This document shows positions 50,064-58,428 of a stretch of DNA of 64,000 nt, piece by piece. How positions within the stretch are numbered: position 1 is the first letter of the stretch; each line of letters opens with the position of its first letter. The stretch comes from Paracoccus litorisediminis (GTDB lineage: Bacteria > Pseudomonadota > Alphaproteobacteria > Rhodobacterales > Rhodobacteraceae). Made by a program: the position numbers and the translations under genes. Where the stretch lies: the NCBI RefSeq assembly GCF_009711205.1, contig NZ_WMIG01000015.1, forward strand, positions 37,687 to 101,686, read 5' to 3'. The notes beneath the pieces are model-generated. The model made no database searches. It had not been told where the DNA came from and saw only the letters and a program-made list of their open reading frames with translations.

Positions 50064-51529
50064 GGCATGATCCCTTTCAGCAGCTTTGCGGCCCATGCCT
50101 CATGCGTGGGGTCCAGATGCATTTCCCGGCCCCATTCGCGAGTCGTCTCGCTGCCGATCTTGGTGGTGGCGTCGATCCCGATCTTGCCCGCCAACCCTTC
50201 CAGCGGCGAGGCAAAGTCCAGATAATCCATCGGCGTGCGGTCCAGCAGCATGACATCCCGCGCCGGGTCCATGCGGGTCGCCAAGGCCCACGCGATGTCG
50301 TCCCAGTTGCGGATGTCCAGATCGCCATCCACGACCACCACCAGCTTGGTATAGGAAAATTGCGGCAGCATCCCCCATAGCGCCATCATCACCCGCCGCG
50401 CCTGTCCGGGGTAACGCTTGTCGATCCTGACCAACGCCATGCGATAGGAACAGGCGGCAGGCGGCAGCCACAGATCCTGCACCTCGGGGATCTGGGCGCG
50501 GATCACCGGCAGGGCGAGTTCGTTGAAGACCTCTCCGATGACCGAGGGCTCATCCGGCGGCCTGCCAGTGACGGTGGTCAGGTAAAGCGGATCGCGGCGG
50601 CAGGTGATCGCGCTGACCCGCATCACCGGAAACGGCTCAACGGCGTTGTAATAGCCGGTATGATCGCCAAAGGGGCCTTCGGGGGCGGTCTCGGCCGGGT
50701 CGATCCAGCCCTCGACGATGATCTCGGCACGGGCCGGAACCATGAGCGGGACGATCCGCGCCGCAACCAACTCGGTCCGCTGGCCGCGTAGCACACCGGA
50801 AAATCCCAGCTCGGACACGGTTTCGGGCAAGGGCAGCGCCGCCGCCAGCAGCAGCGCCGGGTCGGCGCCAAGGGCGATCGCCACCGGCATGGGCGCGTTG
50901 GTCCGCTGCCAGCTGCGGTGATGCGCAGCGCCGCCGCGATGGGCCAACCAGCGCATGATCAGCCGGTCCGGCCCCAGCACCTGCGCCCGGTAGACGCCCA
51001 GATTGTAGCGCGCCACATCGGCTGCCGCGCTGTCCTGCGGGCGGGTGATCACCACCGGCCATGTGATCAGCGGGCCTGCATCCTCGGGCCAAGGGGTCTG
51101 GACCGGCAGCGCATCAAGACCGCCCAGTTCCTGATCCTGCGCGGGGGCATGGCGCAGCACCCTTGGCCGCGCGGCAAGCGCCGCCCGCAGCATCGGCCAG
51201 CGCGACAGCGCATCGCGCATGCTCTCGGGCGAGGCCGGGCTGCGCAGGCTGGCCAGAAAGCTGCCAAAGGCGGGGATTTCATCGGGCAGCAGCCCCAGTC
51301 CGGCGGCGACCCTTTCGCGCGTGCCGAACAGGTTCGTCACCACCGGCATAGGCGGCCCGTCATGGCCCTCCAGCCGCAGGACTGGACCGCCCGCCCGCAA
51401 GGCTGCCAGTTGCAGGGCCGTCATTTCGTGCCGCAAGGAGATCGGGTCGGGGATGCGCGCCAGATCGCCGCGCCCCTCGACAAAGGTCAGAAAGCCCCGC
51501 AGATCGGGAAAGGCAGGAAGGCTGCGCAT
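50060..51529 (-). CDS. ubiD: UbiD-family prenyl-FMN decarboxylase
   Basis: 489 aa from the ATG at 51529 (GGAG 7 bases upstream; another ATG at 51541 is possible). PEGPFGDHTGYYNAVEPFP carries the conserved Glu/Asp of the active site, and LPVIRAQIPEVQDLWLP the mid-domain motif. In ubiquinone synthesis UbiD removes the carboxylate of polyprenyl-hydroxybenzoate. Beside ubiTUV and under the same FNR-type box, this role is likely, though other UbiD proteins act on aromatic acids. Confidence 0.88.
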   Translation of the reverse strand: MRSLPAFPDLRGFLTFVEGRGDLARIPDPISLRHEMTALQLAALRAGGPVLRLEGHDGPPMPVVTNLFGTRERVAAGLGLLPDEIPAFGSFLASLRSPASPESMRDALSRWPMLRAALAARPRVLRHAPAQDQELGGLDALPVQTPWPEDAGPLITWPVVITRPQDSAAADVARYNLGVYRAQVLGPDRLIMRWLAHRGGAAHHRSWQRTNAPMPVAIALGADPALLLAAALPLPETVSELGFSGVLRGQRTELVAARIVPLMVPARAEIIVEGWIDPAETAPEGPFGDHTGYYNAVEPFPVMRVSAITCRRDPLYLTTVTGRPPDEPSVIGEVFNELALPVIRAQIPEVQDLWLPPAACSYRMALVRIDKRYPGQARRVMMALWGMLPQFSYTKLVVVVDGDLDIRNWDDIAWALATRMDPARDVMLLDRTPMDYLDFASPLEGLAGKIGIDATTKIGSETTREWGREMHLDPTHEAWAAKLLKGIMP

Positions 51530-51585
51530 CGGCGGCTCCATTATCGTGATGCCGTGCTGTCTAGAGACTGAAAACCGGCACAAAC

Positions 51586-51599
51586 TTGACATATGTCAA
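51586..51599. promoter_or_regulatory. FNR/NNR-type box between ubiD and ubiT
   Basis: TTGACATATGTCAA is a perfect 14-bp palindrome of the CRP/FNR class (TTGAC-N4-GTCAA, the form used by FNR and DNR/NNR regulators). It lies 57 bases before ubiD and 36 (or 81) bases before ubiT, so low-oxygen induction of both sides is expected. Confidence 0.85.
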
Positions 51600-51634
51600 T
51601 TGTGGCGCGGTTTTGCCGATCTAGCCTTGCGGGC

Positions 51635-52162
51635 ATGATAGCTCAAAGACCCCTTCCCCCGCCCTTTCGTCATCTGCCGATGCCAGTCCCGGCAGCCTCG
51701 GTCATCGGCTTTGCCCTGTCGCGGCTGCTGCGCCGGATCGCGGCGCATAAGCCCGCCATCCTTGGCCGTCTGGGCGCGTATCAAAGCGCGCGCTTCCTGA
51801 TCGACGTGATCGACGGCCCCGCGCTTTTGCTGATCGAGCCGCAGGCGCAGCGCATTACCGCATGGTCGCGCAAGCGTCCCCTGCCCCCGCATGATGCGGC
51901 GATCCGGGGCCAGCTGGCTGCCTTTCTGGCCATGCTTCATGGCAGCGAGGATGGCGATGCGCTGTTCTTTTCGGGCGATCTGGAAATCGCGGGCGACACC
52001 TCGGCGGTGCTGGCGTTCCGCAATGCCCTGGACGACGCCGAGCTGGACCTGACCGAGGAACTGGCCACCCTGTCCCGCAGCCCCTTTGACGGCTGGCTGC
52101 GCCGTGCTTTCGCGCTGGCGGAATCCCGCACCGGCTATCCGCTGACCCGGCAGGAGATCTGA
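51635..52162 (+). CDS. ubiT: SCP2-domain ubiquinone-biosynthesis accessory factor UbiT
   Basis: 175 aa SCP2 sterol-carrier-like protein; PFRHLPMPVPAASVIGFAL and DALFFSGDLEIAGDTSAVLAFRNALDD match UbiT (YhbT). UbiT binds lipids and works with UbiU/UbiV in O2-independent ubiquinone synthesis. Start uncertain: 51635 retains the N-terminal PFRHLP homology, while 51680 leaves a more normal leader after the FNR box. Stop overlaps the ubiU ATG. Confidence 0.87.
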   Translation: MIAQRPLPPPFRHLPMPVPAASVIGFALSRLLRRIAAHKPAILGRLGAYQSARFLIDVIDGPALLLIEPQAQRITAWSRKRPLPPHDAAIRGQLAAFLAMLHGSEDGDALFFSGDLEIAGDTSAVLAFRNALDDAELDLTEELATLSRSPFDGWLRRAFALAESRTGYPLTRQEI

Positions 52163-53163
52163 TGATGATGGAACTGGTCTGTCCGGCGGGCACACCTGCC
52201 GCCTTGCGCGCTGCGGTCGAGGCGGGCGCACATACCGTCTATTGCGGCTTTGCCGATGAAACCAATGCCCGCAATTTCCCCGGTCTCAATTTCTCGCGCG
52301 AGGAAATGGCCGAAGGCATCGCCTATGCCAAGGCGCGCGGCGCCAAGGTGCTGGTCGCGATCAACACCTTCCCGCGTGCGGGCGCACAGGCGCTGTGGCA
52401 CCGGGCCGTGGCCGATGCCAAGGACGCAGGCGCACATGCTGTCATCCTTGCCGATCCCGGCCTGATCGCGCATGCCGCCGAAACCCATCCTGATCTGCGG
52501 CTGCATCTGTCGGTACAGGCAGCGGCCGCCAATCCGGATGCGATCAACCTGTATGCGGAATCCTTCGGCATCCGCCGCGTGGTGCTGCCCCGCGTGTTGA
52601 CGGTCGAGGAAATCACCGCAATCAACCGCGAAATCGATATCGAGACCGAAGTGTTTGCCTTTGGCGGGCTTTGCGTCATGGCCGAGGGGCGGTGTTCACT
52701 GTCGTCATGGGCCACCGGCCTGTCGCCGAACATGAATGGCGTCTGCTCTCCGGCCAGCCATGTCGCTTATGTCGAACAGGACGGCCAGAATGAGGCGCGT
52801 TTGGGCGGCTACCTGATCCACCGCACGCCCAAGGGCGCACCCGCCCCCTATCCGACGCTGTGCAAGGGCTGCTTCACCGCCCCCGCCACCGCCAGCGGTC
52901 CGGCCCAGACCGGGCATCTGTTCGAGGACCCGGTCAGTCTGGATGCCACCGAACTGATCCCCAGATTGCAAAAGGCAGGCGTCACCGCGTTGAAGATCGA
53001 GGGGCGGCAACGCAGCCGCGCCTATGTCGCGCAGGTGGTCCGGGCATTCCGCGCCGCTGTTGAGGCCGCCGAGACCGGGGCACCCATGCCCACCGGTTTG
53101 CTGGCCCGCCTGACCGAGGGCCAATCCGCCACCACCGGCGCCTATGCCAAGACCTGGAGATGA
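52162..53163 (+). CDS. ubiU: Anaerobic ubiquinone hydroxylase subunit UbiU (U32 family)
   Basis: 333 aa U32 peptidase-like protein. Four cysteines for a [4Fe-4S] cluster: C171, C178, C195 and C234, offset by two from the known E. coli set (169/176/193/232). ELVCPAGTPAALRAAVEAGA at the start is the U32 signature. With UbiV it hydroxylates the ubiquinone ring without O2. Overlaps ubiT and ubiV by 1 and 4 bases. Confidence 0.93.
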   Translation: MMMELVCPAGTPAALRAAVEAGAHTVYCGFADETNARNFPGLNFSREEMAEGIAYAKARGAKVLVAINTFPRAGAQALWHRAVADAKDAGAHAVILADPGLIAHAAETHPDLRLHLSVQAAAANPDAINLYAESFGIRRVVLPRVLTVEEITAINREIDIETEVFAFGGLCVMAEGRCSLSSWATGLSPNMNGVCSPASHVAYVEQDGQNEARLGGYLIHRTPKGAPAPYPTLCKGCFTAPATASGPAQTGHLFEDPVSLDATELIPRLQKAGVTALKIEGRQRSRAYVAQVVRAFRAAVEAAETGAPMPTGLLARLTEGQSATTGAYAKTWR

Positions 53164-54056
53164 GCATGGACCTGACCATCGGACCCATCGCGTTTTTCTG
53201 GCCCGCCGCGCAGCTGCGCGATTTCTATCAGATGATCGCCGCCACCCACGCGCGCCGGGTGGTGATCGGCGAATGGGTATGCTCGAAGCGCCTGCCCTTC
53301 TGGCAGAACGAAATCCCGCAGGCCATCGAATGCCTGACCGCAGCGGGAAAAGAGGTCAGCCTGTCGACGCTGGCGCTGATCACGCTCAAGCGCGAAAGGC
53401 GGCAGGCCGAGGAATTGTTTGCCTCGGGCGTGCCGGTCGAGATCGCCGATCTGGGCGTGCTGAAATATCTGCCCGAGGGCGCGGCGTTTCAGGTCGGCCC
53501 GACGGTGAATGTCTATAACGAAGGCACGCTGGAATGGCTGGCGCGAAAAGGCGCAACGCGCATCTGCCTGCCGCCGGAACTGCCGCTGGCCTCGGTCACG
53601 ACGCTGGCTCAGGCCGGGCTGGCCGCCGGGGTCGCGGTGGAGGTCTGGGGCCATGGCCGGGCGCCGCTGGCGATCTCGGGGCGGTGTTATCACGCAAGGC
53701 TGCATGAGCGCGCCAAGGACAATTGCCAGTTCGTCTGCGGCGAGGACCCCGACGGGCGCGATGTCGAGACATTGGACGGCCAAAGCTTCCTGACCGTGAA
53801 CGGCGTGCAGACCCTTGGCCACGCCCATACCACCGTGGCGCTGCAAATGGCGGAACTTCAGGCGGCCGGGGTCGCATCCCTGCGCCTGTCGCCCCATCCG
53901 GGGGATTTCGCTGCCATCGTCGATCTTTACGACCGGGCGCTGCAAGGCCTGACCCCCGGCTCCGAAACCATGACCAGACTGCGGGAATTGATGCCGCAGG
54001 CCAGCTTCGCCGATGGCTTTCTGGATGGACAGCCGGGGCTGCGAGAGGCGGGTTAA
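53160..54056 (+). CDS. ubiV: Anaerobic ubiquinone hydroxylase subunit UbiV (U32 family)
   Basis: 298 aa. Cluster cysteines C41 (GEWVCSKR), C176, C189 and C193 (GRCYHAR, DNCQFVCGED) match UbiV. Forms a heterodimer with UbiU. ATG overlaps the ubiU stop (ATGA). The 106 bases after it contain a loose GATCAG...CTGATC hairpin followed by a T run (about 54077-54110), a weak terminator candidate. Confidence 0.93.
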   Translation: MSMDLTIGPIAFFWPAAQLRDFYQMIAATHARRVVIGEWVCSKRLPFWQNEIPQAIECLTAAGKEVSLSTLALITLKRERRQAEELFASGVPVEIADLGVLKYLPEGAAFQVGPTVNVYNEGTLEWLARKGATRICLPPELPLASVTTLAQAGLAAGVAVEVWGHGRAPLAISGRCYHARLHERAKDNCQFVCGEDPDGRDVETLDGQSFLTVNGVQTLGHAHTTVALQMAELQAAGVASLRLSPHPGDFAAIVDLYDRALQGLTPGSETMTRLRELMPQASFADGFLDGQPGLREAG

Positions 54057-54162
54057 GGACCGCCCAGCGGAAGGGATCAGGTTGCCTCTGTCGTTCTGAT
54101 CGTTTTTCGGGACTATGGGCGTGGAAAGCGGGACTGACCCGCCATGGGCCAAAAGGTGCGAC

Positions 54163-54594
54163 ATGAGGCTTTTCGACAGCTGGCAGATCTGGGCGCTGCT
54201 ATCGGCGATGTTCGCGGCGCTGACCGCGATCTTTGCCAAGGTCGGGATCGAGAACGTCAATTCCGACTACGCGACCTTTGTCCGAACCGTGGTCATCCTG
54301 CTGGCAGCCGGCGGCATCGTCCTTGCCACCGGCCAATGGATGGACCCGGCGACGATCTCGGGGCGGACATGGCTGTTCCTGATCCTGTCGGGATTGGCCA
54401 CGGGCCTGTCATGGCTGTGCTATTTCCGCGCCCTCAAGCTGGGCCAGGCGGCGCAGGTCGCGCCCGTCGACAAGCTGAGCGTGGTGCTGGTCGCCATCAT
54501 CGCGGCGCTGTTTCTGGGCGAGCGGATGTCCATGACCGGCTGGGCGGGGGTGGCGATGATCGCCTGCGGCGCGATCCTTGTCGCGCTGAAGTAA
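54163..54594 (+). CDS. EamA-domain (half-size DMT) membrane protein
   Basis: 143 aa with five spans, a single EamA repeat: WALLSAMFAALTAIFAKVGIENVNSDYATFVRTVVI and the closing ALFLGERMSMTGWAGVAMIACG region. Half-size DMT proteins form dimers and export metabolites. AAAGG upstream fixes the ATG at 54163. Monocistronic, convergent with the SulP gene (9-base gap). Substrate unknown. Confidence 0.83.
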   Translation: MRLFDSWQIWALLSAMFAALTAIFAKVGIENVNSDYATFVRTVVILLAAGGIVLATGQWMDPATISGRTWLFLILSGLATGLSWLCYFRALKLGQAAQVAPVDKLSVVLVAIIAALFLGERMSMTGWAGVAMIACGAILVALK

Positions 54595-54603
54595 CCGCGC
54601 CCC

Positions 54604-56763
54604 TCAGCCCAGCAGCCGGTTCGCGCGGACCAGCTTTTCACCCAGACCGCGTGCCAGCCAGCGATGGATCGCGAATGCCGTGGCGGGGTCGCTCGCCTCC
54701 AGATCACGCAGATCCTGCGCGGCAAAGCACAGCAGGCGGCAAGGTGCATCCGCGCGGATCTCGGCACTGCGCGGGCCTGCGGTATATAGCGCGATCTCGC
54801 CCACCAGATTTCCGGGCGCAAGCGAGCGCAGCCGCTTTGGCCCTGTCGTAGTCCGCGCGAAAACGCCAAGCTGGCCGGATTGCAGATACCAGACCTCGTC
54901 GCCGGCGCTGCCCTCGGTGACCAGCAGATCGCCCTGCGCCAGAGCCACCGCCTTGAAGAAGCCCGGCGGCGCGTCGGGCAGGTCGGTCGCGCCATGGGCA
55001 AGCGCCTCGGGCGGGGCATGGGCCAGCAGAAGGGTTTCGGCCGCCTCCAGCGCCGTGGCCACATCCGGTGCCAGCCGCAACTGGGCATGGATGTCGAAAT
55101 CCCGGTCCCAGGCCCGCAAGGCGCGCAGGCAATCGGCATTCAGCCCGGCCAGCCAGCAGGTCACATCCCGGTCGCCCAGTTGCAGCAAAATCCGCATCAA
55201 GGCGGCGCAGGCCGCCCCGTCCAGCCCGCTGACCGACGAAAAATCAAGGATCAGTTGCCGTGGCAATCCCTGCCCCGCCGCATCCGGCCATTTCAGCCCC
55301 CGGATTTCCTTCCGCAGCAGATCGACGCGACCAAAATAGATATGGCCAAACAGCGTCAGCCCCTGAATGGCCGCGCCCTGACCGGACAACCACAGCTCGG
55401 CCGAGGGCGCCCGGTCCAGCGGCGAGCGGCGCTCACGCGCGGACCAACGGGCGCTGACCAGCGGGGTGCGGCCATAGGCCATGGCAAAGCTGAGCGCCGA
55501 GAGCAGAATGCCCAGCCCGATGGCGGCAAGGATGTCGACAAGGCAGGCCACGGCGACCACGGCAATCACCACGCACCATTCCAGTCTGTCGATCTGGCGG
55601 CGCACCGACCACAGCCAATCCGCAACCAGACCATAACCGATGAACAGCAGAATACCGGTGCTGACGAAGACCGGGAAATAGGGGATCAGCCAGCCCATGA
55701 AGACGCAGCCGGTCAGCGCGGCCAGCCCATAGCCCAGTCCGACGCTGTTGCGCCGCAATCCAAGGCTGTTGGTCAGCGCGGTGGTCGGGCTATCGGCATA
55801 GCTGACCAGCCCGCCGAACAGCCCGATCAGGATATTCGCGCCCCCCGCCAGCCGGGTTTCATGGTCGAAATCGACATCGCGGCGGCTGTCCAGCTCAATC
55901 CCGCTGAGGTTCAGCACCACGCTGAGGACATTCAGCAGCACCACGACCAGAATCGCTCCGGACGACCCCAGCAGCACCGCAACGTCGATCTGCCCAAGTG
56001 CCAGCACAGGCTGGTCCGTCGTATCGAAGGAAACCAGCTGACCCGATGCCACCAGACCCGCGATATCCTGACCCAGCACTGCCTGTACGATCCAGAATCC
56101 GGCGACCGCCGCCACCAAGACCGTCAGAAACCCCAGCGCCGTGCGCAGGTGCTGGCCGGAAAGCGCCAGCAGCAGGGCAAGGCCGATGGCGGGCAGCAGC
56201 ACCTTGATCTTGTCGGCATCAAGGCCCCCGCGCCACGCCTGCCAAGGGCTGCCGCCCAGAACAAGCTCGATCGCGGCGATGATCAGCAGCAACCCGCAAG
56301 CGGCCAGAAACCCGCAGGACACCGCAAAGGGCAGCAGCCGGGCAAAGCGCGTCAACCGCAGCTTGCCCAGCAGCAGCAAGGCGATCCCGGTCAGCGTCGT
56401 CGAAATGCCCATGACGGCGATAGCGGTGACCAGCGCCGCCGCCGGCCCTCCGGTCGTGGCCGCCGCGGCCGAGGCCATCGCGGCGGCAAGCACCGCGATC
56501 GAGGCATCCTGCGCGGTTCCCAGTGCGCCTGGAATCCGGCTGAACAGCGCCGTCGAAAACGCCGATACCGCAGTCGAAAACAGCAGGATCAGCGTGCCGG
56601 AACCCAGTCCCGTCGCCAATGCCCCCGCGAAGCAAAGCGAGGCCAGCGCATAGCTTTCCCCCACGGAATCAAGCCCAAGCAGAAACCCCGCCACGATGCT
56701 GGACATGCGGCCCGGCGCTTTGGGCAGGCTGGTCGCGGCGGCAGGGCGGGCGGGCAGATCCAT
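54604..56763 (-). CDS. SulP-type anion transporter with STAS and cyclic-nucleotide-binding domains
   Basis: 719 aa. Residues about 20-430 form the membrane domain (FSRIPGALGTAQDASIAVL, FGGLVSYADSPTTALTNS). A STAS domain follows at about 445-560 (LILDFSSVSGLDGAA), then a cNMP-binding domain at about 585-705 (DLLVTEGSAGDEVWYLQSGQ, LAPGNLVGEIALYTAGPRSAEIRAD). Such fusions import sulfate or other anions under cAMP/cGMP control. A class III cyclase gene lies 1.7 kb upstream in the same orientation, a possible signal source. No strong ribosome site was seen before the ATG. Confidence 0.86.
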   Translation of the reverse strand: MDLPARPAAATSLPKAPGRMSSIVAGFLLGLDSVGESYALASLCFAGALATGLGSGTLILLFSTAVSAFSTALFSRIPGALGTAQDASIAVLAAAMASAAAATTGGPAAALVTAIAVMGISTTLTGIALLLLGKLRLTRFARLLPFAVSCGFLAACGLLLIIAAIELVLGGSPWQAWRGGLDADKIKVLLPAIGLALLLALSGQHLRTALGFLTVLVAAVAGFWIVQAVLGQDIAGLVASGQLVSFDTTDQPVLALGQIDVAVLLGSSGAILVVVLLNVLSVVLNLSGIELDSRRDVDFDHETRLAGGANILIGLFGGLVSYADSPTTALTNSLGLRRNSVGLGYGLAALTGCVFMGWLIPYFPVFVSTGILLFIGYGLVADWLWSVRRQIDRLEWCVVIAVVAVACLVDILAAIGLGILLSALSFAMAYGRTPLVSARWSARERRSPLDRAPSAELWLSGQGAAIQGLTLFGHIYFGRVDLLRKEIRGLKWPDAAGQGLPRQLILDFSSVSGLDGAACAALMRILLQLGDRDVTCWLAGLNADCLRALRAWDRDFDIHAQLRLAPDVATALEAAETLLLAHAPPEALAHGATDLPDAPPGFFKAVALAQGDLLVTEGSAGDEVWYLQSGQLGVFARTTTGPKRLRSLAPGNLVGEIALYTAGPRSAEIRADAPCRLLCFAAQDLRDLEASDPATAFAIHRWLARGLGEKLVRANRLLG

Positions 56764-56916
56764 CGGCCGGGGTTCGTTCCAGAATGATGGGAAAGGTCTA
56801 GAAAACCCGGTCGGCTGTCCGACCGGCCCGGAAATGATACACGGATTCCCGGATTTGCCTTTGGCAAACTGGCTCAGGAAACCCGCCAGTCAGGAACTGC
56901 CCTTTGCCGATGCGGA

Positions 56917-58386
56917 TCAGCCGGGTTGCATGTTCCGGTGCAGCCGCGCGCCAGCCAGCTCAGCAAAGTCCAGTGCCTTGAGCTTTTCGTGGTGTTCGGT
57001 CTCGCCAAGGATCAGCTTGGCGACATCCTGACCCTGAACCCAGCATTCCTCATGCAGGCCCGCGCCCTGCGTCCAGCCGCCAGCATAGTAGATGCCATTG
57101 ACGCCCTGATTTTTCAGGCAGACCGCCTGAGCCTGCAAGGTGGCGAAATCAAGGATATTGTGGCGCAGGTTCTGCACCGCACGATTGCCCTGCGCATCCT
57201 TCAGGACCAGATCATCCGGGATCGGGCGATAGGGATTGACCGAAACAAAGAACAGCGGATAGCCGAACTTGTCATAAAACGGGTTCTGCGCATCGTTCTG
57301 GTGCCGGTTCGCGACATAGTTGATCGTATAGGGCATCTGCGCCACCGCGCCCGGCTGGTGGATCAGGATGTTGTAAGTCGACCAGGCATTGCAATTCACG
57401 GGCAGCAAACGGCTGTCGGTATGGGCCACCGAAATGCCGTTGGTATATTCGATCGAGGCCATGGCCGAGGCAACCTCGCCCGGCAGTCCCTGCTTGACCG
57501 CTATCAGTGAGGAATCGGCATGCGCCGCCAGCACCAGTTTCTTGGCCCTGAAAGGCTGCAAGGTCGGGGCAAGATCATTGCTGATCGTGAACAGCCCGTC
57601 CTCAAGGCTGGCCGAGGCCCGATAGTTTTGCACGAAGGTGATCTCGGGCATCGTCGCCGTCATATAGGCGACCAGTTGATTGATCCAACGCGACGCCCCG
57701 CCGACGAAATAGCACCTGTTGGCGGGTTTGCCGCCTGCGCCTTCCTGTATCGCGTAATAATGCATCACCGCCAGAAACGGCATGCCGCGCGGCCCAAGCT
57801 CGGTGACGAAATACATGCCGTTGATCCGGGGATAGATCACCTGCGGACCCAGCCGCGCATCCCATGGCGGGCTTCGCGTCGGCCCCACCATATCGATATA
57901 TTCGCTGATCGTGGTCGTGGCGAATTTCCCGGCATTCTTGGTCGCGTCCACACCCGCAACCTGCATGAAATCGTTGACAGAGGCCGCCAGTGCCTTATCG
58001 ATCGCCGTCCCCCACCATGCCGAGGCGCTGTCGGTAAAGCAGATGCTGCCATCCCCGGTCGAATAGCTGGTGGAATCCTCAAGCGGCAGATAGTCCGTGC
58101 CCGCCTTGAAGCCGATCTGGTTCATCACCGCCACGATGTTGGTATAGGCGGTCACGTTGAAATCATTGACGCCAAGATCGGCCCAGCGGTCGATCGTGCC
58201 ATCGGGGCCATTGCCGAAGGTAAAGTCGAACGTGTCGACATTGCCGCCGAAACGATCGCTGGCCTCAAGGACAGTGATCCGCGGCACCGCCGAGGGGTTC
58301 TTCTGTCTGGCCGTCAGGATGATGTTCCACGCAGCTGCCAAACCGCCAATGCCGCCACCGATGATGGCAATATCCGTGTCATTCAT
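56917..58386 (-). CDS. FAD-dependent amine oxidase-like protein
   Basis: 489 aa. N-terminal dinucleotide motif IAIIGGGIGGLAAAW (6-20) and FGGNVDTFDF, and C-terminal GIYYAGGWTQGAGLHEECW, the FAD-closing motif of the NAD(P)-binding flavin amine oxidase group. Similar proteins oxidise amines or desaturate and isomerise lipids. GGGAGGG precedes the ATG. It lies 42 bases after the cyclase gene, probably co-transcribed. Function not recognised. Confidence 0.72.
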   Translation of the reverse strand: MNDTDIAIIGGGIGGLAAAWNIILTARQKNPSAVPRITVLEASDRFGGNVDTFDFTFGNGPDGTIDRWADLGVNDFNVTAYTNIVAVMNQIGFKAGTDYLPLEDSTSYSTGDGSICFTDSASAWWGTAIDKALAASVNDFMQVAGVDATKNAGKFATTTISEYIDMVGPTRSPPWDARLGPQVIYPRINGMYFVTELGPRGMPFLAVMHYYAIQEGAGGKPANRCYFVGGASRWINQLVAYMTATMPEITFVQNYRASASLEDGLFTISNDLAPTLQPFRAKKLVLAAHADSSLIAVKQGLPGEVASAMASIEYTNGISVAHTDSRLLPVNCNAWSTYNILIHQPGAVAQMPYTINYVANRHQNDAQNPFYDKFGYPLFFVSVNPYRPIPDDLVLKDAQGNRAVQNLRHNILDFATLQAQAVCLKNQGVNGIYYAGGWTQGAGLHEECWVQGQDVAKLILGETEHHEKLKALDFAELAGARLHRNMQPG

Positions 58387-58428
58387 TCCAGGTCCCTCCC
58401 TTGATTTGAATTCAAACGATGGAAAAGC

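Noticed and set aside
54077..54110. Terminator after ubiV (GATCAG...CTGATC then T run)
   Set aside because: Only a 6-bp stem with a 15-base loop; too weak to list as a feature.
54880..56787. 635-codon open frame opposite the SulP gene
   Set aside because: Gln/Arg-rich translation without motifs; shadow of the SulP frame.
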